A stretch of DNA of 64,000 nt. Origin: an uncultured SAR86 cluster bacterium (lineage in GTDB: Bacteria > Pseudomonadota > Gammaproteobacteria > Magnimaribacterales > AG-339-G14). The notes below the pieces were generated by a model. That model had not been told where the DNA came from and did no database searches. It saw only the letters and a list, made by a program, of their open reading frames with translations. Position 1 is the stretch's first letter, and each line of letters starts with the position of its first letter. The stretch lies in the NCBI GenBank assembly GCA_902614235.1, contig CACMKG010000001.1, positions 404,916-468,915 of the forward strand, given 5' to 3'. A program made the translations under genes and the position numbers. Of the stretch, positions 20,626-28,421 are shown piece by piece.

Positions 20626-21489
20626 ATGGATTATATAGATTCAAAATATTTTAGTTACGCCGATCCAGAAGATCCAATACTAAAAAAAATATTAATAAGA
20701 TCAATTGAATTTCTAACTGGTCAGCCAAAGCTTTTTAAGCTTTATCGAAGTTATCAAGAAAACCCTAACCATTGGAAAAGCTTTTGGGACGGCTGTATCG
20801 ATTTACTCAAATTAAAAATAAGTATTAGTAATTTTGATTTAGAAAAAATTCCTTCAACAGGACCAGCTATTGTTGTTGCTAATCATCCATTTGGCGTATT
20901 AGATGGATTAGTTTTAAGTTGGCTTGTTAGTCAAAAACGCAATGATTTTAAACTATTGGTGCACTCTTTACTTTTAAGGGCTCCAGAAACCAAAGGAAAT
21001 TTATTACCAATTGACTTTACAGGAGATAAAAAAGCACTACTAACAAACTTAGAAACTAGAAAGAAAGCAAGAAAGCATATATCAGAAGGGGGCTGCATAA
21101 TAATTTTTCCTTCCGGAACAGTATCTACGACACTAAAATTTTATCAAAAAAAAGCTAAAGCTTTTGATTGTAAATGGAAAAAATTCACTTCAAGACTCAT
21201 AAAACAAACAGACCCAAAAATAATCCCAATAAATTTTCCAGGTACTAATTCTTTAGCATTTCAAATATTTAGTCACATTAGCTTAGTGCTTAGGTCCTCT
21301 TTACTATTCTTCGAAATTAAGAGAAGAATAAATAGTGAGGTTGAAGTATTTGTTGGCGATAGTTTTAAATACTCTGAAATAGGCGAAGACCTCTCTAATG
21401 ATGAACTTGCAGACATGTTGCGTACAAAAACCTACCTACTTGATAAAGAATATTCTTCTCCACCCCCATATGGTTTAGATCCTGATTAA
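20626..21489 (+). CDS. Lysophospholipid acyltransferase family protein
   Basis: AIVVANHPFGVLDGLVL (NHPxGxxD) and GGCIIIFPSGTVST. Confidence 0.88.
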   Translation: MDYIDSKYFSYADPEDPILKKILIRSIEFLTGQPKLFKLYRSYQENPNHWKSFWDGCIDLLKLKISISNFDLEKIPSTGPAIVVANHPFGVLDGLVLSWLVSQKRNDFKLLVHSLLLRAPETKGNLLPIDFTGDKKALLTNLETRKKARKHISEGGCIIIFPSGTVSTTLKFYQKKAKAFDCKWKKFTSRLIKQTDPKIIPINFPGTNSLAFQIFSHISLVLRSSLLFFEIKRRINSEVEVFVGDSFKYSEIGEDLSNDELADMLRTKTYLLDKEYSSPPPYGLDPD

Positions 21490-21560
21490 TAGATAATATA
21501 GAATAAGAAATTGTACTTCTTGTCGTATAGTTGATAAGTTATCCATGGGGGAGAGAGAAT

Positions 21561-21719
21561 TTGTTAGTTTTAAGTAGAAAACAACATCAGTCACTAGTTA
21601 TTGGAGATGATATCAAAATAACTGTTCTTGAATTGAAGGGTAACCAAGTTAGATTAGGAATTGATGCGCCGGATTCAATCGTCGTGCATAGAGAAGAAAT
21701 TCATAAAAAAATAACTTAG
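21561..21719 (+). CDS. csrA: Carbon storage regulator CsrA (probable TTG start, not ATG at 21531)
   Basis: From TTG: (M)LVLSRKQHQSLVIGDDIKITVLELKGNQVRLGIDAPDSIVVHREEIHKKI; GGGGGAGAG Shine-Dalgarno just upstream of TTG. Confidence 0.93.
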   Translation: MLVLSRKQHQSLVIGDDIKITVLELKGNQVRLGIDAPDSIVVHREEIHKKIT

Positions 21720-21740
21720 ATTCTGTAGAATAGTTCGCGA

Positions 21741-21817
21741 GCGCCCGTAGCTCAGTTGGATAGAGCACGTGGCTACGAACTACGGTGTCGGAGGTTCGAA
21801 TCCTTCCGGGCGCGCCA
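21741..21817 (+). tRNA. tRNA-Arg (anticodon ACG), CCA encoded
   Basis: GCGCCCG/CGGGCGC acceptor stem, CGTGG-CTACGAA-CTACG anticodon arm, GGTTCGAATCC T-loop, G-CCA. Confidence 0.97.
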
Positions 21818-21819
21818 TT

Positions 21820-22626
21820 TTAAAACTTATAATTTCCATTCATTAAGATTTGATTTTTGTCGTTTGAAACTATCACTTCACCTTCATCTGCATAAATATT
21901 TATAGATTCATTTACAAAAGCAGGTGATACATTTTTGAATTTAAATTCTTTTAAATGATGTTTTAAATTATTTGATTGAATTAGATTCATGGCCAGAGAG
22001 GCTATTAAAGGACCTTGAACAACTAAATTTGGATAACTTTCTTTTTCTGTAGCATAGTCCTTATCGTAGTGAATTCTATGGGAATTAAAAGTTATGGCAG
22101 AAAACCTAAATAACATTCTATTATCAGGAACAACCTTTTTAATTAATTTTCTATCATCAAGGGTATTTAAAGGACCATTATATTTATTGGAAGAAAAATT
22201 TTTATAGACAAGAGATTGATTTTCTTTAATTAATAAAGCCTCTTTTTCGTAATACTCATGCTGAATTTCTAAAAAGTATAGTTCACCTGATTTCTGACTA
22301 TGTTTTGTCTCTATCTTTTTTATCTCTGAAACTCTTTTAATTTCATTTAAGGATGAAAGATTTTTATAAAAGTTAATAGAGCTTGATGCCCACATTCTTT
22401 GTTCTAAAGGAATTGGTGGCATAAAATTACCTTTTTTTATATGTCCGTCTTCACTTAAATTAAAATTAGATTCTATAGGTTGAGCTAGGCACCAATGAAG
22501 ACCTAATAAATTTGATAAGTCCACGTCTGCCGATAAACAGGCTTCGAATTTTTGAATCAAGGAATCCGTTATTAACTCTCTAGAAGACTCTTTTTTATTT
22601 AACCATTTTTCTAAATCGTTACTCAT
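21820..22626 (-). CDS. MaoC/FAS1-like dehydratase-domain protein
   Basis: RMLFRFSAITFNSHRIHYDKDYATEKESYPNLVVQGPL: MaoC-type hotdog hydratase motif; N-terminal FAS1-like dehydratase half. Confidence 0.85.
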   Translation of the reverse strand: MSNDLEKWLNKKESSRELITDSLIQKFEACLSADVDLSNLLGLHWCLAQPIESNFNLSEDGHIKKGNFMPPIPLEQRMWASSSINFYKNLSSLNEIKRVSEIKKIETKHSQKSGELYFLEIQHEYYEKEALLIKENQSLVYKNFSSNKYNGPLNTLDDRKLIKKVVPDNRMLFRFSAITFNSHRIHYDKDYATEKESYPNLVVQGPLIASLAMNLIQSNNLKHHLKEFKFKNVSPAFVNESINIYADEGEVIVSNDKNQILMNGNYKF

Positions 22627-23906
22627 ATTTTTTCTAAATTACATTCCGAAATAAAATCATTAACTGCTGAAGCACAACCTTTAGGATTCTCAATTACATT
22701 GAAATGTGCTGAATCGGGTATTAAAGCAAAAAAACTCATTCTCGCGGTAGGCAAAAGAGTAACTTTTTTATAATCATTCTTGGAATCAATAAACTGATTT
22801 TGAATTTTATTGGGAACTTGATATTCACAGTTAGGATAAATATCTTCGATTTCATTTTTGAATAAGTTATATTTACCAAAGTAAGGTTGATCTGAAATTA
22901 ACTTATTTTTAGAATTTAACTTAAATTCGTCTTCTCCTTGAAATTGCATAATTTTTATATTGTCAGGTAATCTTTTTCTATTATTTATCTCTAAAAACGA
23001 ATCCGTTTGATACATGGTTTGCTTGAATTTTAATAAAAAATTCTTAGACAGCATATTAGTTCTGAAGGTTAAGTGCGTAAATCTATTAAAAAGCTCTGAC
23101 CCTTTTTTTGCATCTTTACATTTATTTAAAAAACCTTCAGATCTTATTGCAAATGGAAATTCAAAAAATGTTATCAAATTAAACAAAAGTTTTAATTGCC
23201 ATGGCTTTGTCATAAATCTATGAGGTGGTCCCACGCAAATGGAAGGTGCCAATTCAGACCATTCATCTTCGTAGTAATCCCAAACTTGAGCACCTCTCGA
23301 AAGGCTCAGAAATAGGTCTTTATTTCTAATCATTAAATGTTCAAATACAATTACGCCCCTGTCATGACCTATAAAGTGAGCTTGAAAAATCTCAAGTTTT
23401 TTTAAAATCTTCTCAACTACCTTGGATTGATTGTAGTGACTAAATTTTGGATCAACTTTAACATTTTCATTTGAACTCTCTCTATTGAATGGAAGGTTTA
23501 AAGTATTGAATTTCGCAGTATCATCCTTTAGTTCAATCTTTGAATAATTCTCATAAAAAGGTAAGTGTAAAATTAAAATTTTAAATGAAGAGTTCATCTT
23601 AATTATTTCTGCTGCCATCCAAAACATTGATTCACTAGGATCAGAAGGAATACCTCCCATCATAATCAATGTTTCATTACTCTTAGCGTTTAAACTTCCA
23701 CATAAGGTATATTGATGTTCGTAACCTTCAATAAGGACAGTCTTTTTTTTAAACTTTATCCCATCAATATCTATGGATTTTAAATCTTTTATAATATGTT
23801 TCTCTCTTAAATATACTGTTAAAGAAATGATCAGACCCGCTATAAATGAATATAAAAATGCAAAAAACTTAAAAATATTTTCAAGGGACAATTTAAAAAG
23901 TATCAT
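22623..23906 (-). CDS. Membrane-anchored alpha/beta-hydrolase with Asp nucleophile motif (GHDRG)
   Basis: AHFIGHDRGVIVFEHL nucleophile elbow, terminal PDSAHFNVIENP histidine region; hydrophobic N-terminus. Confidence 0.78.
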   Translation of the reverse strand: MILFKLSLENIFKFFAFLYSFIAGLIISLTVYLREKHIIKDLKSIDIDGIKFKKKTVLIEGYEHQYTLCGSLNAKSNETLIMMGGIPSDPSESMFWMAAEIIKMNSSFKILILHLPFYENYSKIELKDDTAKFNTLNLPFNRESSNENVKVDPKFSHYNQSKVVEKILKKLEIFQAHFIGHDRGVIVFEHLMIRNKDLFLSLSRGAQVWDYYEDEWSELAPSICVGPPHRFMTKPWQLKLLFNLITFFEFPFAIRSEGFLNKCKDAKKGSELFNRFTHLTFRTNMLSKNFLLKFKQTMYQTDSFLEINNRKRLPDNIKIMQFQGEDEFKLNSKNKLISDQPYFGKYNLFKNEIEDIYPNCEYQVPNKIQNQFIDSKNDYKKVTLLPTARMSFFALIPDSAHFNVIENPKGCASAVNDFISECNLEKI

Positions 23907-23964
23907 TTTTATTGAAATTTGATAGGCTAATTGTAAATTAATTTATTACTTAAAGAGGCCCATA

Positions 23965-24408
23965 ATGAAAAAATTCTTATTAATAATCTTTTGTATTTCA
24001 CCTTATGTGTTTAGTGATTTTGAAATTTGGAACTCTAGAGGCGATGAATCAATAAAGTTTTACCTTGATTTGAAGGTTATAACCAATGAACCTCTAAAAG
24101 TAGAAAAATTAATAGAAGAAATGGTGGTTTTTATTAAAAAAACAGAACCAGGGACGAAGTTTTATGAATATTATATTTCTGAAGATAAAAAGAAAATCTC
24201 TCTTACTGAATATTATAAAAACAGCGATGCTGCTGAAAAACATGTAGTAGACTTTTTAAAGGGACCATATCAAGAGACTTTTTTCAAATTAATGGAAATA
24301 GAATCTTTTCAAGTAATGGGACCGGCATCAAAAAATTTAATAAAGTCGCTAGATGGAATAACGGATGATTTTAGAATTGAGGTCGATGGTTTTAAAAGAA
24401 ATTTTTAG
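23965..24408 (+). CDS. Secreted putative quinol monooxygenase/ABM-domain-like protein
   Basis: Signal peptide; LKVITNEPLKVEKLIEEMVVFIKKTEPGTKFYEYYISEDKKKISLTEYYKNSDAAEKHV resembles ABM fold. Confidence 0.65.
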   Translation: MKKFLLIIFCISPYVFSDFEIWNSRGDESIKFYLDLKVITNEPLKVEKLIEEMVVFIKKTEPGTKFYEYYISEDKKKISLTEYYKNSDAAEKHVVDFLKGPYQETFFKLMEIESFQVMGPASKNLIKSLDGITDDFRIEVDGFKRNF

Positions 24409-24849
24409 TTAACTAAAATCTTTTAACATTTTTCTTAATTCAAGTTGATGTTGCTCTTCTTCACCAATTAAAGTCCTTGTATATTCTTCTAAATATATAG
24501 AAGCATCAGCAACGATCTTCAATAATTTTTTATACAAGCTCAAAGCGAGCAGCTCATGCTCTAAACTTTCTTCTAAAATATCTTTGATAGTGTGATTGTT
24601 TGTCTCAACTATCTTTGCAATTTTTTGAGTAGGGTGACCATCAAGTCCAGTTAAAAAATCTCCAGCTTTTTGAGCATGCAGAAGAGACTCATTCGCTTGT
24701 TCTTGAAGAAATTCAACTATAGGAATTCTGTGTGGTCCAGTTACCATTAGTGAAGAATGAGTATATCGAACTACACCTGCTAATTCGCATTCCATAATTT
24801 CGTTCAAAACATCACAAACTTTTTTTTCGTCTAATTTTTTTAATTCCAT
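24409..24849 (-). CDS. Bacterioferritin-like ferritin-family protein (track extends to TTG 24867; ATG at 24849 also possible)
   Basis: LNEIMECELAGVVRYTHSSLMV, LQEQANESLLHAQKAGDFLTGLDGHPT, LEHELLALSLYKKLL, IGEEEQHQLELRKML. Confidence 0.88.
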   Translation of the reverse strand: MELKKLDEKKVCDVLNEIMECELAGVVRYTHSSLMVTGPHRIPIVEFLQEQANESLLHAQKAGDFLTGLDGHPTQKIAKIVETNNHTIKDILEESLEHELLALSLYKKLLKIVADASIYLEEYTRTLIGEEEQHQLELRKMLKDFS

Positions 24850-24887
24850 AACTGGATTATATGTCAATTTTTTTTAAAAACTTTCGA

Positions 24888-24920
24888 TGAGAATTAAGAT
24901 AACAATGAGAATCGTTTTCA
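24888..24920. promoter_or_regulatory. Candidate Fur-binding region (two imperfect Fur-like sites)
   Basis: TGAGAATCGTTTTCA (24906-24920) matches 12/14 defined positions of TGATAATNATTATCA; TGAGAATTAAGATAA (24888-24902) 18 bp away; between ferritin-like and MAPEG genes. Confidence 0.5.
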
Positions 24921-24978
24921 TAAAATACCGACAGAAAACTTTCTTTTATGTAAAATATTTTTATAAAAGGAGAGATTT

Positions 24979-25407
24979 ATGAGTACAGATATTTTTATAC
25001 CTATTTTTTACATGTTAGGTTTAACTTCATTAGTTTTTTTATTTTATACGGTGATTCGTATAATGGATGTTGCTATCTATAAGCAACATAAAGCTGAAGA
25101 TTTGATGAAAATCCCTACACCAGGGTCCGCAAGTAATTTGATAAGACAATCCGAAAGAAATTTAGCTAATTTATTTGAATTTCCCATTTTCTTTTATATA
25201 GCTTGCGTGGTTATTTATATAACTGGAAAAGTAGATGATTATTTTATTTTGTTAGCTTATTGGTTTGTTGGTTTTAGAGTGATTCATTCTATTTACCATA
25301 TTTTTTTAAATAACTTTATTTCTGTACTTCCTTTAAGAGCAATTTTTTTCGTACCTAGTTGGATCATCTTAGTATGGATTTGGGTTAGACTTGTAACATC
25401 CTTTTGA
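24979..25407 (+). CDS. MAPEG family membrane protein
   Basis: RQSERNLANLFEFPIFFYIACVVIYITGKVDDYFILLAYWFVGFRVIHSIYHI. Confidence 0.88.
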   Translation: MSTDIFIPIFYMLGLTSLVFLFYTVIRIMDVAIYKQHKAEDLMKIPTPGSASNLIRQSERNLANLFEFPIFFYIACVVIYITGKVDDYFILLAYWFVGFRVIHSIYHIFLNNFISVLPLRAIFFVPSWIILVWIWVRLVTSF

Positions 25408-25408
25408 T

Positions 25409-25837
25409 ATGGGGGAAATTATGAATACAGATATTTTGTTACCAATCTTTTATTTAGCTATTTTTACTTTTTCAGTCTTAATAGTTCAATCAGTCGTTAG
25501 AAGTCGTGCTGTGAGTAATAATGAACATACACCAGAAGAAATGTTTGGTATTCCTTTACCAAGCAATGCGAGTGATTTTATTAAACGATTAGATAGAAAC
25601 CATACTAATTTATTTGAATACACCGTACTTTTTTATGCCGCATGTATATCCATTTATATCACAGGGAAAGTTGATGGGTATTTTATTCTGTTAGCAAATT
25701 CTTATGTGGTTTTAAGAGTAATTCACTCTCTCTATCACATTTTATCGAATTCAAATTTTGGATTAAGAGCACTTGTTTGGCTTGCTAGTAATATTGTTAT
25801 GCTATGGATGTGGACAAGATTGGTTATGATGTTTTAG
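25409..25837 (+). CDS. MAPEG family membrane protein (tandem paralogue)
   Basis: KRLDRNHTNLFEYTVLFYAACISIYITGKVDGYFILLANSYVVLRVIHSLYHI; parallels previous ORF. Confidence 0.88.
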   Translation: MGEIMNTDILLPIFYLAIFTFSVLIVQSVVRSRAVSNNEHTPEEMFGIPLPSNASDFIKRLDRNHTNLFEYTVLFYAACISIYITGKVDGYFILLANSYVVLRVIHSLYHILSNSNFGLRALVWLASNIVMLWMWTRLVMMF

Positions 25838-26510
25838 AACTTTTATAGACAAAAAGCAAAGGATAACTAATCAAAACTAATTGAACGTAAGATAAAAAGG
25901 CATTTGCAATGCTATTAGTAAAAAATAAATTTGTATTAGGTTCTGAACTTATTGCAAAAGCAGAAATGATAGAAAGTGTAAAAAAAGTCACAAATATTAA
26001 CGCTGCCCAATAATAAATTAAATATAAAATATAATTTCTTTGATTGGTTTTAGTAGTTTGCCAAGATAAATCCAAAGATTCTAAAACACCTTTTCCCTCT
26101 AATATTAGAAAATAAGGGCTTAAAAGAAGGCGAGAAGCCAAATAAATTCCTGGAACGATAAAAAGCAACAACCCTCCAATGATTACTAAACCGTTAATTA
26201 AAGTTAGTAATAAAACCCTTAAGACAAGTTGAAAAGAGACAATGTAGTAACCAATTGATTCTTTCAAGCGATTTTTTCGAAGATCATTTACTATCAATAT
26301 ACAAAATGAAGTCACAAAAGGCGTTAAAAAAAGATTAGTAAAAATAAAAAGTAAAATTCCCCAAGTAAAGAATGTTTCGCTGTTTAAATATATATCTCCA
26401 GAAGAGGCTAGCAATCCAAGCAAAATAAACAAAGGTAAAGTAGAAATCGTGAATTTACTAAAAGTCTCAAAGTAAGACTTGAATCCTTCTAAAAGTGGAG
26501 CTATGGTCAT
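25824..26510 (-). CDS. Integral membrane protein, YciC-like
   Basis: LLLFIVPGIYLASRLLLSPYFLILEGKGVLESLDLSWQTTK motif of YciC/GDPD-membrane-domain proteins. Confidence 0.7.
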   Translation of the reverse strand: MTIAPLLEGFKSYFETFSKFTISTLPLFILLGLLASSGDIYLNSETFFTWGILLFIFTNLFLTPFVTSFCILIVNDLRKNRLKESIGYYIVSFQLVLRVLLLTLINGLVIIGGLLLFIVPGIYLASRLLLSPYFLILEGKGVLESLDLSWQTTKTNQRNYILYLIYYWAALIFVTFFTLSIISAFAISSEPNTNLFFTNSIANAFLSYVQLVLISYPLLFVYKSSKTS

Positions 26511-26543
26511 ATCTAATATTATATTTAATTAAAGGAGCAAACA

Positions 26544-26771
26544 ATGATAGAAATCTGGTCAAAACCCAATTGTCCGTTTTGTGATAAAGCTGAAAATCTA
26601 TGCGTACAAAAAAATTTAGATTTCAAGAAATATATGCTGGACGTAGACTTTACGAGAGAAGAATTATTCGAAAAATTTCCTTCAGCACGAACGTTTCCTC
26701 AAATTACTATGGATGGAACCTTGATAGGCGGTTATACAGAGTTTTCTGCAAAGATTCTTGAAGAAAGTTAA
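26544..26771 (+). CDS. Glutaredoxin
   Basis: IEIWSKPNCPFCDKAENLC; ARTFPQITMDGTLIGGYTEF (TxPQI...GG). Confidence 0.93.
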   Translation: MIEIWSKPNCPFCDKAENLCVQKNLDFKKYMLDVDFTREELFEKFPSARTFPQITMDGTLIGGYTEFSAKILEES

Positions 26772-26774
26772 CAA

Positions 26775-28409
26775 GTGGATCAACTTAATAAATATATTTT
26801 ATTTATAGATAGTTATTTTGGCAGCGCGCCATGGTTTCCACTCACTTTATTAGCTACAGGAATTTTTTTCACATTTTATTTAGGATTTCCTCAGATAAGA
26901 AATTTTAAAAATGGATGGAGCATAATTTCCAAAGGAGGTTTTTCAGGATCTGACGGTTACACAAGTCCTTTTCAAGCATTAAGTACAGCTCTTTCCGGTA
27001 CTGTAGGTACTGGAAATATAGGTGGAGTTGCAATGGCTATTTTTATAGGTGGACCAGCAGCATTGTTTTGGATGTGGGTTACAGCTTTTTTAGGAATGAC
27101 TACCAAGTTTGTAGAAGTGACCTTGTCGCATAAATATAGAAAACTTGATAATTCTGGTTCGGTATCAGGTGGACCAATGATCTACATGGAAAATGGCCTC
27201 AATATGAAGTGGCTTGGCGTAGTTTTTTCTTTTTGTCTTTTGGTTTCTACTTTTGGTTCAGGCAATATGCCCCAAATAGACAACATATCTAGTACATTAA
27301 ATTCAAGTTTTGGTTTGAATCCAATAATATCCTCTTTTGTAATTACAATTTTGGTAGGGCTAGTTATCATTGGAGGTATAAATAGAATTGCAAGTTTCGC
27401 CGGATCTATTGTCCCAACAATGGCTTTAATATATGTTATTGGATCTTTGAGTGTCCTTATTTTTAATTACTCAAATATATTGCCTTCGTTTTACATAATA
27501 ATTCACGATGTATTTAATGGTAGTGCAATTGCAGGCGGATTTTTAGGCGCTTCATTTTCCACTGCATTTACTTATGGAGTTGCAAGAGGATTATATTCTA
27601 ATGAAGCTGGCCAGGGCTCTTCGCCAATTGCTCACGCAACATCTAATACAAAACATTCTGTAGAAGAGGGCTTTGTATCAATTTTAGAACCGTTTATTGA
27701 TACGCTCATAATATGTACATTAACTGGGCTTGTAATTCTCGCCTCTGGAGTATGGACTGAAAAATATGAAAATGACTTTGAGAGAACTTCGCTATATTTT
27801 TTAGGGCAGTCTGAATCGCAACAAGATATATCGAACCAAATTAATTCTTACATAGAGTGCAGAGACAATGGAGGTGATTGTTTTTCAGGAGAAATTTTAA
27901 TCGAAAATGGCATTCTAAATGAGTCAAACACAGTTTTTCACAATAGATCCATTGCAGAAAATGTCTCTTTCTTCAAAGATGATAAATTATTCTCAGGGAT
28001 TATAAAAATTGAGAATGGACTTTTGATTACACAAGGAATTAATGTGAAAGGGGAGTCCTTGGTAAAATCTGCAGTCTTAACAAGCAAAGCTTTTAATAAG
28101 GGATTTTTTGGTAATTACGGTGAATTTATTGTTTCAATTGGGTTGCTGCTATTTGCTTTCTCCACAATGATTACATGGTCTTATTACGGAGATAGATGTA
28201 CTTTGTACTTGTTTGGTGAACAAGCGCTTATTTTTTATAGAATTTTATATTTACTTGCAATGTTTATAGCTGGAAGCGGATTGATAGACACTGAGGTTAT
28301 TTGGAACTTTGCATTGATAACGGTCGCAGCTTCTACATTACCGAATTTATTAGGAATGTTTCTTTTAAGGAAAGAGATGAAATTTCTTTTAAAAGACTAT
28401 TTAAAGTAA
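26775..28409 (+). CDS. Alanine/glycine:sodium symporter (AGCS family) with ~100-aa insertion; GTG start
   Basis: ALSGTVGTGNIGGVAMAIFIGGPAALFWMW, GLYSNEAGQGSSPIAHATS, LLFAFSTMITWSYYGDRC. Confidence 0.93.
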   Translation: MDQLNKYILFIDSYFGSAPWFPLTLLATGIFFTFYLGFPQIRNFKNGWSIISKGGFSGSDGYTSPFQALSTALSGTVGTGNIGGVAMAIFIGGPAALFWMWVTAFLGMTTKFVEVTLSHKYRKLDNSGSVSGGPMIYMENGLNMKWLGVVFSFCLLVSTFGSGNMPQIDNISSTLNSSFGLNPIISSFVITILVGLVIIGGINRIASFAGSIVPTMALIYVIGSLSVLIFNYSNILPSFYIIIHDVFNGSAIAGGFLGASFSTAFTYGVARGLYSNEAGQGSSPIAHATSNTKHSVEEGFVSILEPFIDTLIICTLTGLVILASGVWTEKYENDFERTSLYFLGQSESQQDISNQINSYIECRDNGGDCFSGEILIENGILNESNTVFHNRSIAENVSFFKDDKLFSGIIKIENGLLITQGINVKGESLVKSAVLTSKAFNKGFFGNYGEFIVSIGLLLFAFSTMITWSYYGDRCTLYLFGEQALIFYRILYLLAMFIAGSGLIDTEVIWNFALITVAASTLPNLLGMFLLRKEMKFLLKDYLK

Positions 28410-28421
28410 ATTTTTTTAAAA

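Noticed and set aside
24850-24867. TTGACATATAAT as a -35/-10 promoter
   Set aside because: The two hexamer-like elements are directly adjacent with no 16-18 bp spacer, so this is not a sigma-70 promoter arrangement.
24979-25837. Adjacent MAPEG ORFs as a frameshifted single gene
   Set aside because: Each is full length (142 aa) with its own start and complete family motif set; they are tandem paralogues.
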